The translations under genes and the position numbers were made by a program. The notes beneath the pieces are model-generated. The model was not told where the DNA came from. It did no database searches and saw nothing but the letters and a program-made list of their open reading frames with translations. Source: Kribbella sp. VKM Ac-2569 (GTDB lineage Bacteria > Actinomycetota > Actinomycetes > Propionibacteriales > Kribbellaceae). Taken from it: a stretch of 64,000 nucleotides of DNA. The stretch's first letter is position 1; each line of letters begins with the position of its first letter. The stretch lies in NCBI RefSeq assembly GCF_004216905.1, contig NZ_SGXJ01000010.1:85549-149548 (forward strand). Reading direction: 5' to 3'. This document shows positions 1 through 9,205 of this stretch, in pieces.

Positions 1-1158
1 TGCGGAGTCCGGGGATACCAGGATCGAGGCCGCGTCTCCGACCGCGTCACGCTCGCTGCTCCTGATGGAGTCGACCCAGGTATCGACATCCACTCCGTGA
101 TCCGTCTTGATCCGCTCCTTGTTGGCATTCCGACGAGCGCTTCGTCTCTCCCGAGACGCCCATTGCAGGAGTCTCTGGAGATAACGATTGAGCTCCGCCG
201 TCAAATCGCTGTCCCAGCTGATGGAGCGGCGGTCTGTCGAGATCACGTCGGCAACACCGTCGTCGATGTAGTCGACGTCGAGGTACCCGGTGAGGTAGGA
301 AAATGCGTAGCTCGACTCAGAAACCCCGTAGAACTCCGGCTCGTTGGCGAGACGTCCGTGTGCATAGAGGGCGAGCCCTCGATACTCGGCGGCGACCGGC
401 TTTGCAGCCGCGACGATACGTCCGCGGATGAGCGCGTTCGGCAGCGCTTCTCGCAGATCGCCGGGCAGATCCTCCGGAACCCGCCATTCCACGTCCTTGT
501 CGACTCCGTCCAGACGGGAATCACGATTGATCGGGCGGCTGGTACCGGCCGCGTCGATCACCTCGATCCGGAAGTCGTCGTCGACGTACCCGAACAGTCG
601 GCTGAGGCTGTGTGCGAGATCTCTCGCATTGACGGGGGTCCGTCGGCGAAGGTTGGTCAGTTCGACCCTGGTTCCGTGGAGATCCACCTCCGCTCCGCTT
701 CGGGTCAGATCCGGGTGGTACTCCGTACCGGTCGCGTTCTTGATCTCGGTCCAACTGAGTGCGACATGCAAGTTCTCCGACGCCCCGCGGCGTTTCGTTG
801 TCAGCAGGATGGTTTCCCCGATCCCGAACAACGCCAGCTTTCCCAGACCTTTCTTGCCGGCCACAGCACGACGACCCGACTCGGAACGACCTTCGCCCTC
901 GACTCTGCGGTTGCGCCCGATGCGCAGGTACTTCTCCCGCAGATCACTCAAATTCATGCCGTGACCGTCGTCCTGCACGATGACGGAGCGGCCGTGCTCG
1001 TCGTCCCGCAGTATGACCTGAACCTTCGTCGCGTCTGCGTCGTATGCGTTCGCTATCAGTTCGGCCAGTGCATTGGGCAGATGTGAATACATCTTGTAGC
1101 CGAGATGCTCAATGGTGAGTGGATCGAACAGCAACGTCAGATGTGATCTCACCAGCAT
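1..1158 (-). CDS. paraMORC-like GHKL ATPase, 3' end beyond window
   Basis: The reading frame is open from the ATG at 1158 to base 1 without a stop (386 codons), so the gene runs off the left edge. An AAGGAAAG ribosome site precedes the start. The N-terminus shows the GHKL ATP-binding signature in order: the N-box ELIANAYDADA at about residues 33-43, DDGHGM at 63-68, IGRNRR at 80-85 and GKKGLGKLALFGIG at 101-114. This arrangement is typical of MORC/paraMORC and MutL/Hsp90-type ATPases, which close like a clamp on ATP binding. In bacteria, paraMORC genes are known from comparative genomics to sit in restriction-like islands with Z1 and Vsr genes, as here. The gene is the last visible of the minus-strand cluster and starts 167 bases after the preceding stop, so it may have its own promoter. 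Fold assignment is secure; the role is inferred from context. Confidence 0.85.
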   Translation of the reverse strand, partial: MLVRSHLTLLFDPLTIEHLGYKMYSHLPNALAELIANAYDADATKVQVILRDDEHGRSVIVQDDGHGMNLSDLREKYLRIGRNRRVEGEGRSESGRRAVAGKKGLGKLALFGIGETILLTTKRRGASENLHVALSWTEIKNATGTEYHPDLTRSGAEVDLHGTRVELTNLRRRTPVNARDLAHSLSRLFGYVDDDFRIEVIDAAGTSRPINRDSRLDGVDKDVEWRVPEDLPGDLREALPNALIRGRIVAAAKPVAAEYRGLALYAHGRLANEPEFYGVSESSYAFSYLTGYLDVDYIDDGVADVISTDRRSISWDSDLTAELNRYLQRLLQWASRERRSARRNANKERIKTDHGVDVDTWVDSIRSSERDAVGDAASILVSPDSA

Positions 1159-1325
1159 CTTTCCTTACGTCTGAATCGGCCCCACGCGCACGCCGTCCGC
1201 TCGACTACCGGTTGTCGTGCCGCCGCTCCGTTCCACAGAGCGCAACGCCTTGTTTCGCCTCGAAGATCCTAAACGTACCGAACGTCGGACCGACACGGTT
1301 ATGACATCGCGTGTCATGGTCGTGC

Positions 1326-2111
1326 TCAATCCGGCATCGGCCGCGACGCGCCCTCGCGCGCTGCCCGAATCGCTTCCATCGTTTCCAAGGCCACTGCCCG
1401 CAGTTCCCCTTCGAGAACGACGGCGTCCAGGGCCTCGAATGCCACGAACGGACTCAACCGCAGCAAGCGCTGGAGAAAGTCGCGCAGTACGGCCCTTTCT
1501 TCGAGGCCGTCCAGTTCGAGAGCCGACCATGTCCTCAGGATCGCCTTCACGACCATGGGGCTGCCGCCGAGCGCCTTGCGGCGGGCGTAGATCTGGTCGA
1601 ACGCCGCCTCGCCAAGGACTTCCAGCGCCTTGTAGGAGTCGGGCTCATCCGGCGAGTGAACGAGCTGAGCGCGCCACCAGAGTCTCCCCAGCACATGCCG
1701 GGTGATATCGGTTCCGAGCACGCGATCCCCCGGTGGATGCGGGTATCGCCAGTAGGCGACGTCGGGCAACAGCACCACCGCGAGAAAGGCCCAGATGTCG
1801 CCGGAGGCCGCCTCGGCAGGAATGATCTTCATCCCGACATGCAGGTACTCAGCCAATCGGAGGTCGAACTCTCGTCGCGCGTCGCGCGATGACTCCGCAG
1901 GGAATCCGTGCTGCGTTGCGAGTTGCAACGCCCCGTCCCGGAGCTCTGCGAGCTGACCGGTTGACACCCGATCGCCCCCGGTGGCTGCATAGATGGCCGA
2001 CTGGTGCGATGTCTCGGCTCGGTGCCCAAGTTCTTGGACGTCCAGCATCCTGTACTGCTCGTGCAGTGGCTTGGCCTGCTCGATCAGCAACCTGGGGTAA
2101 AGAAGGTTCAC
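1326..2111 (-). CDS. Island protein of unknown function, possibly DUF6339
   Basis: 261-residue protein. I see no catalytic signature, signal peptide or membrane segment. The sequence is largely alpha-helical in character, with a conserved-looking central block rich in aromatic residues (AYWRYPHPP, RLWWRAQLVHSPDE). The start codon overlaps the stop of the upstream gene by four bases, so the two are probably translationally coupled. Proteins annotated DUF6339 occur in this position in similar methylase-Z1-PD-(D/E)XK clusters and resemble this one in size and N-terminus (LYPRLLIEQAKPLHEQY), but I recognise this from memory only. It is best treated as an accessory subunit of the defence island. 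Confidence 0.6.
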   Translation of the reverse strand: MNLLYPRLLIEQAKPLHEQYRMLDVQELGHRAETSHQSAIYAATGGDRVSTGQLAELRDGALQLATQHGFPAESSRDARREFDLRLAEYLHVGMKIIPAEAASGDIWAFLAVVLLPDVAYWRYPHPPGDRVLGTDITRHVLGRLWWRAQLVHSPDEPDSYKALEVLGEAAFDQIYARRKALGGSPMVVKAILRTWSALELDGLEERAVLRDFLQRLLRLSPFVAFEALDAVVLEGELRAVALETMEAIRAAREGASRPMPD

Positions 2112-3007
2112 TCGATCTCCTCGAACAGTCTGACAGCAGCTCGCAGTTCCGACGCGAAATGCGCAGGAGACTGTTCCATCCGCAACTTCAGTTCAACGAG
2201 TGAAACTGCCGGGAACAAGCGGTCCAGCAGCGAAATGATGGTGGCACCAAGGGTCCCCTCGGGGTACGGAGTACCTTCCGTGAGCTCGTCCGACCGCAGT
2301 CCGTGCTCTGCCATTGTGCGAGCGACGTCGCAGTAGACCGAGGACAGCACAACCTTGTCGACGGTGCGTGGCCGCGCAGCGTTCTGGAACGCGCGCACCA
2401 TGGCCGAATTGCGCTCGTTCACGAGCAGAATCATTCCGCCCATCGTCGCCGAGAACAGGTTGCCAGAAATCTGTACATGCCATGCCGAGTCGTTTGGAAA
2501 CGACGTCTTCCCGAAGTCGATCACCGAGATCGGGAACTGCGGAGCATCTCCCTGCAACTGGATCTCGTGTCTGTCGCGCCACAGTATCGATCCGGCCCGT
2601 CGTGGGGCCGCCGGCTCCGGCTTCCCATTGTGAGAGTCCAGAACAGCCACCGTGTCCAAAGTCAGCCGACCGCCGACTTCGGCACCCGGAATCTGGATCT
2701 CGATCTCGCATACTTCCTCGTCCTGCCCGGAGAGCGCGAAGCGATATCCGGGTGCCCTGAGACCGGATCCACTCGCCGTCCAGACCACTGCGAGCGCCAA
2801 TGGCGCAGTCGGCGGCAGACCGGCTCCGACGCGCATGGACTTGGCGTCGATCTCAACGGCTCGTCGAAGCGTCAGGTTCGTCTGATAATCCCAGTCCGGG
2901 AGCTTGTCCGGCAGTGATATCTGCTCCTCACCCATGACAAGTACCCAATCGCCGGCGACCACGGTCTCGCTCGACGGCAACCGGTACGGCATTGCCTGGC
3001 GCGTCAC
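2108..3007 (-). CDS. Island protein of unknown function, 299 aa
   Basis: Not recognised. The protein is soluble, has no evident transmembrane segments and contains several beta-strand-rich stretches (PLALAVVWTASGSGLRAPGYRFALSG region, around residues 65-85). A helical C-terminus contains LVELKLRMEQSP. It overlaps both neighbours by four bases (start inside the end of the GHKL gene, stop inside the start of the 261-aa gene), which makes it an obligate member of the operon. Stoichiometric co-expression with the GHKL ATPase suggests a complex partner or specificity factor, but nothing in the sequence proves this. Confidence 0.6.
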   Translation of the reverse strand: MTRQAMPYRLPSSETVVAGDWVLVMGEEQISLPDKLPDWDYQTNLTLRRAVEIDAKSMRVGAGLPPTAPLALAVVWTASGSGLRAPGYRFALSGQDEEVCEIEIQIPGAEVGGRLTLDTVAVLDSHNGKPEPAAPRRAGSILWRDRHEIQLQGDAPQFPISVIDFGKTSFPNDSAWHVQISGNLFSATMGGMILLVNERNSAMVRAFQNAARPRTVDKVVLSSVYCDVARTMAEHGLRSDELTEGTPYPEGTLGATIISLLDRLFPAVSLVELKLRMEQSPAHFASELRAAVRLFEEIE

Positions 3008-4866
3008 TGGTCGGCGTCCGATCGGCTCGTGATCAGCACCTCGGTCATCGTGTCGTGCGCCGGCCGCACGAGCACACGCCAGGTGGTCCCTTCTCCACCC
3101 GGCAGCTGCGGCGACAGATCCGTCACGAACCGCCCGTCGCGAGACTGCCAGCCCAGAACGACGGGCTGATCTGCTCCGACCGGTGGATCCGTCTCGCGTC
3201 CGCCAGAGCCAGCGAGTACAGCCACGTTCGCCGTGACGACATGGATGCCGTCCGAGGGCAGCCGGAACGCCTGAACGACGACTGTCTCGCCCTTGTACTG
3301 GTCGAGGTAGGGATCGTCAACGTACTCGATCGACGTTCGCGAGACTGCCGGTCGAGCGTCACCCTTCTTGTGCCGGCCACCCTTGGCTCCGCGGGCGTCA
3401 CCACCTTGATCACGCGGCGAGGATCCGAAGTCGGACGCTCCGCCGAGTCCGTCCACTCCAACCACCAACGAAGCGAAATGACTGCTGGCAGCACCCAGCG
3501 CCAGCGCCGCAGAGCCTCCGCGGGCGGTCCCACCCAACTCGAGCAAGCCGTCCAAAGCCTCTTGGATGCGTCGAAATGTCGTTCGGACGAACGTGTTCTC
3601 CGGGGACTGCAGAGATTGCGGGTTCCAACCGTCGTGCGTGGGCGGCTCAGCTCGCGCGTAGATCTCGTCCATCGCCTGGTCCGCCCGGAACACCCCCGCG
3701 TAAGCGAGGAGCTCGCTCGGCGGTTTTGGTCCACGGTGATATGTCACAACCAGCTCGGCCGGTCGCATCAGGCACACGTGGTGGACCAAAGTGTCCACAC
3801 CTACTGTCAATCCGGCGGCGGTCGGCGTCAGGGCAGGCGCCACGGTCTTGACCAGGCCCAACCGCCCCAACACTTTCTTGGGGCTACGGCATTCGAGGGT
3901 GCGGCCACCTTCTCCCCGTGACTTTCGGTACGCGGCCACAAAGAGATCCAGCGGCCGCGTCGATTCCGGATCCGGGACGGGTATGTCGAGACCGTTGCAC
4001 CGAACCGAGAATCGCATGGCAGCACGACCGTTCGACGGCGCGAGCATCTTCGGCCACAGGTGCCATGCAACCGTCTCGGCCAGATACTGCGCCGCCTCCT
4101 GGGAATCACGGTCCTCAAGAATCGGATCGACGACTACGACGTCCGTTCCGGTCTCGTCGTCCTCGAACGGTTCCAGTCCGAGCTTCCGGGCGGCCTCTGC
4201 CGCTTCGTCGCCGACCAGCGGCTCGGCAATTCCGCCGCTCACATCACCCCACCAATGGCGACCCGTGTACCGCCTCTCGGCGGTCCCGTCCTTGCCGACG
4301 TAACTCTTCCAGAGGGCGCAGCCGATCAACCGGGTCTGTAGCCGACCGCTACCGTCGTCGCACCGGGTGTGGAGCAGTACCGTGCCGGCAGTCGACAACA
4401 GGTAGAAGATCCCCTTGCCGAAGCCGTACGTTCCGCCGCCGAGTTCCTTGTCCCTCGGCTCACCGATGTTGCGGACGAACGAGATGAAGTCGTGGTTCTT
4501 GCTGTGGAGCGCATCCGCCCGCGTCGGACCACCGAGACCGCTGGTCCCTCGGTCGGAGACTGTGAGCGTGCGGATATCGGATCTCCGCAGGATCCGACGC
4601 AGGGGGAGGTGCCCGTCCATGGGCGCGTTTCGCAGCAGGAGTTCTCGCCACGCCGACAGATGGGCAGCGCTGACGGATCCGATCGACAGTCGAAAGTCGA
4701 CCCCAGGTACGTCGTCCCGTCGCGCGTCCCACGAGTTCTGAGCAGCCTCTCGAACGAGGATCGTCAAGAGATCGAGCTCCGGCCGTCCGAGTTGGTTCCG
4801 AATCCCTTCGGCAGCGCTCGCACCTTCGGGAGGGAATGTCTGTGACAACCAGGCTGTCGACATCAT
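3004..4866 (-). CDS. Second GHKL-type ATPase-like protein, 620 aa
   Basis: The N-terminal 160 residues contain a divergent GHKL nucleotide pocket: REAAQNSWDAR at 39-49 (N-box), SDRGTSGLGG at 104-113 (G1) and GGGTYGFGKG at 143-152 (glycine-rich lid). The remaining ~450 residues are unassigned. They include a low-complexity Gly/Asp/Ser linker at about 480-510 and beta-rich segments near the C-terminus. The gene is therefore probably a second clamp-like ATPase in the same island as the paraMORC gene at the window edge. Four-base overlaps with both neighbours indicate coupled translation. The asparagine at N44 and the glycines needed for ATP binding are present, so it is probably active. The C-terminal domain may set DNA or partner specificity. 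Confidence 0.75.
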   Translation of the reverse strand: MMSTAWLSQTFPPEGASAAEGIRNQLGRPELDLLTILVREAAQNSWDARRDDVPGVDFRLSIGSVSAAHLSAWRELLLRNAPMDGHLPLRRILRRSDIRTLTVSDRGTSGLGGPTRADALHSKNHDFISFVRNIGEPRDKELGGGTYGFGKGIFYLLSTAGTVLLHTRCDDGSGRLQTRLIGCALWKSYVGKDGTAERRYTGRHWWGDVSGGIAEPLVGDEAAEAARKLGLEPFEDDETGTDVVVVDPILEDRDSQEAAQYLAETVAWHLWPKMLAPSNGRAAMRFSVRCNGLDIPVPDPESTRPLDLFVAAYRKSRGEGGRTLECRSPKKVLGRLGLVKTVAPALTPTAAGLTVGVDTLVHHVCLMRPAELVVTYHRGPKPPSELLAYAGVFRADQAMDEIYARAEPPTHDGWNPQSLQSPENTFVRTTFRRIQEALDGLLELGGTARGGSAALALGAASSHFASLVVGVDGLGGASDFGSSPRDQGGDARGAKGGRHKKGDARPAVSRTSIEYVDDPYLDQYKGETVVVQAFRLPSDGIHVVTANVAVLAGSGGRETDPPVGADQPVVLGWQSRDGRFVTDLSPQLPGGEGTTWRVLVRPAHDTMTEVLITSRSDADQ

Positions 4867-5873
4867 GTCCCCTCTTGCAGCAGAGCCGCGACAAGCTCGT
4901 CCGCACCCTCGACGTCGAGGGGGACGGGAGGCTCGGACGAGAGATCGATCGTGTAGGCGACATCGGTCACGTTGATCGGCAGACCGGCCGCGGTCAGTTC
5001 GCTCGCCACAAGTCGAGGGAATCCTTCCTCGACCGCGTAGCAGCGCTCTTCGAGTACGGCGAACCGCGTGTCCTCGTACTGGGCCGCATCGACGAACCGA
5101 TAGCCGGCTGCGGACAGCGACGAACGGATCGCACTCTCGTCCTCACATGCGTCGAGGACCTGTTTCGCGGCCTCGTTGAGACTCCTGCCGCCTGCTGCGC
5201 CGGGCTCGAGACGTATCCAGTACAGGTGCAGACCTCCGGCCGGAGCATCAAGTTGATCGAGCCCGTGGATCCGGGCCCGACGGCCGTCGGTGGCCAACGA
5301 CGACTTGATCTCGACTGCGTACTGCGCAGACGCGAAATCGTGTCGGTGCCCGAAAGGGCCCTTCCAGAGCCGATGCGCACCTGAGTCTCGTTCCAGCAGC
5401 CTGTCCAGGAAGAGCAGTTCGCCGAACAGGCCGGCCTGTTGCTCGATGCCCAGTAGGTTGCTCCTCGTCTGGAACAGTGCGCGCCACCTGTCGATCTGGC
5501 CGTACAGCGCCTTCATCGCGTTTCTGGGCTGAGCCTCGACGCTCTTCAGCACGTCCGCACAGAGCCCGGTGAAGACGTCGTTCAGGTCCGACCGCGCGCA
5601 GCGAAGGTCGGCGAATGTCCGGCGCCCGCCATCGTCCTCGAGCGGCACCTTCTTCAACAACAGCGCCGGACCGTCGAGCCCGCCCCGAACCCTCTGCTGC
5701 GGAGCGATCGGTATCAGGATGTGCCGGTTTCCGTCGCGATCGACCGCCGCGACCACCGGACCCACGTTCGTCTCGACGGGCAGATCCGCGACGCGTAGCC
5801 CGGTGATCGCCTGGCTGTGACGGTCCAGTGCATCCCAGTGCTGCTGAACGATCTCGCGCAGCGCCGCTGTCAC
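4863..5873 (-). CDS. PD-(D/E)XK motif protein (DUF4420 type)
   Basis: I take the start as the GTG at 5873, because it overlaps the upstream Z1 stop as GTGA. A longer in-frame start at 5954 would sit deep inside the Z1 gene. The 336-residue product carries a nuclease-like core around residues 160-205: a glutamate in GLFGELLFLDRLL, then HDFASAQYAVEIKSS with the acidic residue and the E-x-K of the PD-(D/E)XK fold. DUF4420 proteins are known neighbours of Z1 and MORC genes and are the likely nuclease subunit of these systems. No signal peptide or membrane segment is seen. The acid-E-I-K motif appears intact, so catalysis is plausible but unproven. Confidence 0.8.
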   Translation of the reverse strand: MTAALREIVQQHWDALDRHSQAITGLRVADLPVETNVGPVVAAVDRDGNRHILIPIAPQQRVRGGLDGPALLLKKVPLEDDGGRRTFADLRCARSDLNDVFTGLCADVLKSVEAQPRNAMKALYGQIDRWRALFQTRSNLLGIEQQAGLFGELLFLDRLLERDSGAHRLWKGPFGHRHDFASAQYAVEIKSSLATDGRRARIHGLDQLDAPAGGLHLYWIRLEPGAAGGRSLNEAAKQVLDACEDESAIRSSLSAAGYRFVDAAQYEDTRFAVLEERCYAVEEGFPRLVASELTAAGLPINVTDVAYTIDLSSEPPVPLDVEGADELVAALLQEGT

Positions 5874-8449
5874 CCTGGCTCCTCCGCGTTGAGCGCCTCG
5901 AAGTTCTCTTCCTCGATGTCGATCCCGGAAAGATCCGCCGAGACATAGTTCCACTCGATCGGGCTGTCGATGCCTGGTTGCGGGAAGACCAGGCCGACCC
6001 CGATGACATCCGCCTCGGCGTTCAGCGCCTTGCGTTGCGTCCGTCCCGCGGCCGGCTTCGAAACGCTGTCAATGGGATACAGGACGACCAGGCCGGTGTT
6101 CGGCAGTTGACGGAGACGCTCCTGCTTGATCCTCAGCTCGTTGAACTTACCGGTCTCACCTGACAGATCAACCGCCGCATCTCGACGGCTCATGAGTGTC
6201 TTGATGTCCGCCACCGCGTTCTCGCCCGCTTCGTCCGTTCCCTCGTCGTCCGATCCGAGTCGTGCACGAACGATCCGACCGACCTGGACATCAGGAGCAA
6301 ACTCGAAGTTGCCGAGTTCGGAGTCGACCGGATTTCCGACAAGTGCGACGTTCCACGTGGCCAGCGATCCGGCCTCCTTCCTCCGGCGCTCTATGTACCG
6401 GATGAGCAGGTCGGAGTCGCACTCCTGCGAGTTCTCGTGGAACTGGTAGGCCCGCAGGAAGTCGATGACGTGCTCGCTCGGCACGGCCCTGAACACATGC
6501 CGGCCGCGCTTGGCGTCGGGCTCGTGCGTACCTGAGATCTTCGCCTGAGCTACAAGGTTCTTCGCCGCGTTCTGATTGACCTCCAGCCACTCCTTGTCCC
6601 GCCGGAAGTACCTGGTCTGGACGCGCTGCCCGCCGTACGCCGACAACGCTCGGACCGCATCCTTCATCTTGGCGGCCGCCGTGACCCGCAGCGCCGGGTG
6701 AGTTCGCACCCGGACCGCGAACGTCAACGGGTCCTTGTCCTCGGTCATGTACAGATCGATGTCTCGACGCATCTCGGTCTCGACGGTCGACAGGTGCCGG
6801 AACCAACCCCTCAGCTCGTCCGTCATCCAGATTCGCGGTAGGTCGGCGTACCCGTCGCGGTACCCGAACCAACGCCCCATCTGCAGGAGGGTGTCGTAGG
6901 CCGACACCGCGCGCACGAAATAGCTGACGGACAACCCTTCGAGAGTCAGGCCTCTGGACAGAGTGTTGCCGCCGACTGCGATCGCCACGACCGGCCCGGA
7001 TTCGTAGTCCAGCCGATCTTCGCTGCTCGAGTTGTCCATGATGATCTTGCACTCGTCGATCACACCGGGCAGTTCGACGAGCAACTCGTCGAAGGAGATC
7101 GCGCGCTCCCCGAACTCGGACGCCGAAACCTTTGAGCTTTCCGAGTCCCAGAACGATCGGAGCCGGCGCTGTACGTCGGCCGAAGGCAGGCCTGCTCGCA
7201 CGTCGTGACGCAGGTCTTCGAGCGGCTTGCGGAAGCGATTGTGGACGACGGTATTGACACTCGTGTGGATCAGCATCGTGCTGTGCTTCACCCCGGTACC
7301 TCGAACCCGACGGGCCGCGGTACTCAGCCAGAAGTACTCGACTGCTGCGCTCAGCGTCGGGGTCAGCTCCGGTTCGAACATCTCGACGTCGACCCGCTTC
7401 AACGGACGCACACACTCGATGTCCGACTTCGGAACGGTCCGAATCATGTCGTAGCCGTCGTCGACGTTCTCGGGATCCTCGCCGTCGAGCGCGTAACGTC
7501 CGAAGACGACCTCGGTCCCGAAGTGTCCGACCGGCTTGGGCAGATTGACGATGAAGTCGCTCGGGTAGAGGTCGCCCGAACTCGGGTCGATCAAGAGGTT
7601 GGCGAACGGCGACGCGGTGTACCCGACATAGGCGGACTTGGGAAGGATCCCGAGCACGTCCTTGATCAACGGGTTGATCGTCTTCGTGGCGACGGTCGCC
7701 TGATCGGCCTCGTCGTCGATCACGAGCGCCGGACAGTCGCCCAGGTACTCCGACGCCGACCGCAGCCAGTCGGCGAACTTCCGCAGGACAGTCGCGTTCT
7801 TCTTGACCACACACAGAACGTGCGTGCGGTTGCTCTTGCCGAAGTACGATGCAGCATTCGCGGTCGGGACGAAGTCCTTGTCCATGTCCGTCAACTGGGC
7901 CCATCGAGTCGGATTCGGCTCGATGAGTTGCTGCACCAGACGGGCCTGGGTCTGTCGTCGCAGACCGTTGTGGATACCCGCGAGCACGATGAAGAGCTTG
8001 TAACCACGATCGGCAGCCTTCGCCATGACCGCAGTGAAGTTCGTCGTCTTCCCGGACTGCACGTAGCCCACGACCAGCCCACGCGTCGAGAAAGCGCGCT
8101 CCTTCGGGTGGCTGAGGAGTGAGACCACCCGCGTCGACGCAGCGTCCAGCGAGTCGATCGCCGGATCCTGCTTCCAGCCGGACGCAACGAGTTGTTCGAC
8201 GATCGCCGGCCAGCACTTGTCACCTGCTCTGGGGCCGGTGTACCAGGTGTACCGATTGTCCTTGTAGACGACGCGAGGTTCGTCCATCTCGCGAATCTCG
8301 ATGACGCGCTGTTCGTGACGCTCGATGATCCGCTGGATCACCTCGTCCTGGAGACCGAGGACCTCGAGGGACTTGACGGCCTCCTCGGGTGTTCTCGTCT
8401 CGAGCAGGTCCCGGAACACCTCGTACTTGGCATCAATCTCGTCACTCAT
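5870..8449 (-). CDS. Z1 domain protein, SF2 helicase-like ATPase
   Basis: 859 residues. The Walker A motif GYVQSGKTT is at 128-136, preceded by the typical Z1 lead-in. The Walker B/DEAD-like motif DDEAD is at 245-249. The Z1-specific block GGNTLSRGLTLEGL, followed by DTLLQMGRWFGYR with its arginine finger region, lies in the second half. Z1 proteins are predicted superfamily II helicases of restriction-like islands that contain MORC, Vsr and C5 methylase genes. This gene starts 122 bases downstream of the Vsr stop and overlaps the DUF4420 gene, so it heads the coupled part of the operon. Length and motifs look intact. Confidence 0.9.
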   Translation of the reverse strand: MSDEIDAKYEVFRDLLETRTPEEAVKSLEVLGLQDEVIQRIIERHEQRVIEIREMDEPRVVYKDNRYTWYTGPRAGDKCWPAIVEQLVASGWKQDPAIDSLDAASTRVVSLLSHPKERAFSTRGLVVGYVQSGKTTNFTAVMAKAADRGYKLFIVLAGIHNGLRRQTQARLVQQLIEPNPTRWAQLTDMDKDFVPTANAASYFGKSNRTHVLCVVKKNATVLRKFADWLRSASEYLGDCPALVIDDEADQATVATKTINPLIKDVLGILPKSAYVGYTASPFANLLIDPSSGDLYPSDFIVNLPKPVGHFGTEVVFGRYALDGEDPENVDDGYDMIRTVPKSDIECVRPLKRVDVEMFEPELTPTLSAAVEYFWLSTAARRVRGTGVKHSTMLIHTSVNTVVHNRFRKPLEDLRHDVRAGLPSADVQRRLRSFWDSESSKVSASEFGERAISFDELLVELPGVIDECKIIMDNSSSEDRLDYESGPVVAIAVGGNTLSRGLTLEGLSVSYFVRAVSAYDTLLQMGRWFGYRDGYADLPRIWMTDELRGWFRHLSTVETEMRRDIDLYMTEDKDPLTFAVRVRTHPALRVTAAAKMKDAVRALSAYGGQRVQTRYFRRDKEWLEVNQNAAKNLVAQAKISGTHEPDAKRGRHVFRAVPSEHVIDFLRAYQFHENSQECDSDLLIRYIERRRKEAGSLATWNVALVGNPVDSELGNFEFAPDVQVGRIVRARLGSDDEGTDEAGENAVADIKTLMSRRDAAVDLSGETGKFNELRIKQERLRQLPNTGLVVLYPIDSVSKPAAGRTQRKALNAEADVIGVGLVFPQPGIDSPIEWNYVSADLSGIDIEEENFEALNAEEPG

Positions 8450-8571
8450 ATATTCCCCATGCTCGCTGCACTCGACGCTCTCCTGTACAACATCTCTCCG
8501 ACGGTGCCTTCGAGATCCAGGGTCGTCGATTCCCCGGTCCCTGCGCGTATATCGGACCAGACAATCGAACG

Positions 8572-9066
8572 TTACGTACAGTCACCCGAATCGGTCGCCC
8601 CGGTCAAGGCTCCGACGACGCGCAACGTGGCTGCGTCCGAGTCCTCGTGCTCCCAGATCCTCACAACGGCCCATCCGGACGCGCTGAGACGCGCGTCGGT
8701 GTCCCGGTCGCGTTCGACGTTCTTCCGGAGCTTCTCGGCCCACCACGCGCCGTTGTTGCGTGGGCTGGTCCCGTGGTCGGGACAGCCGTGCCAGAAGCAG
8801 CCGTCGACGAACACCACCACGCGCTTCGCGGTGAAAGTGAGGTCCGCTCGACGCCGGGGCATCCCGGGCAGTGGATAGTTGACCCGATAGCGGTATCCCA
8901 GACGATGCAGGCGACGCCGCAATTCGATCTCGGGCTTGGTGTCGCGTCTCGCCTGACGAGACATCCTCGATGATATCTGGGACGACGTCGTCAGCACCGG
9001 ACGCCTACCGGCGCGAGCCTCCGCACTCGCTGCGGTCGACCGTGAGACCTCGCGATCCATGTCCAT
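8572..9066 (-). CDS. vsr: Vsr-type very short patch repair endonuclease
   Basis: 164 residues from the ATG at 9066 (a second ATG lies at 9060). The family hallmarks are clear: DTKPEIELRRRLHRLGYRYR at 42-61, the acidic residue in RRRADLTF near D75, and the zinc/catalytic block DGCFWHGCPDHG at 89-99. Vsr enzymes nick next to T:G mismatches that arise by deamination of 5-methylcytosine, and so protect a C5-methylated genome. Here it is divergent from the C5 methyltransferase, with starts about 140 bases apart, which fits a matched pair. It may instead act as the restriction nuclease of the island. The N-terminal ~30 residues are longer than usual and may not be translated; an internal start is possible. 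Confidence 0.9.
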   Translation of the reverse strand: MDMDREVSRSTAASAEARAGRRPVLTTSSQISSRMSRQARRDTKPEIELRRRLHRLGYRYRVNYPLPGMPRRRADLTFTAKRVVVFVDGCFWHGCPDHGTSPRNNGAWWAEKLRKNVERDRDTDARLSASGWAVVRIWEHEDSDAATLRVVGALTGATDSGDCT

Positions 9067-9191
9067 GACAACGCCAACTTCTCACGATGCGCCCACGTTG
9101 TCTTCCGAACCGCCGCAACGCTGCAGTTGGTCGAGGTCAGGGACCAAGATGCTGCCGGCGTTGCGAGGGCTTCGACCGCATCGCCACGCCC

Positions 9192-9197
9192 TATACT
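9192..9197 (+). promoter_or_regulatory. -10 element, probable leaderless promoter
   Basis: TATACT stands 8 bases before the ATG at 9206, and a TTCGAC hexamer about 15 bases further upstream could be a weak -35. With this spacing the transcript would start at or within a base or two of the start codon, giving a leaderless mRNA, which is common in actinobacteria. No ribosome site precedes 9206, which agrees. Confidence 0.55.
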
Positions 9198-9205
9198 TTC
9201 GCTCC

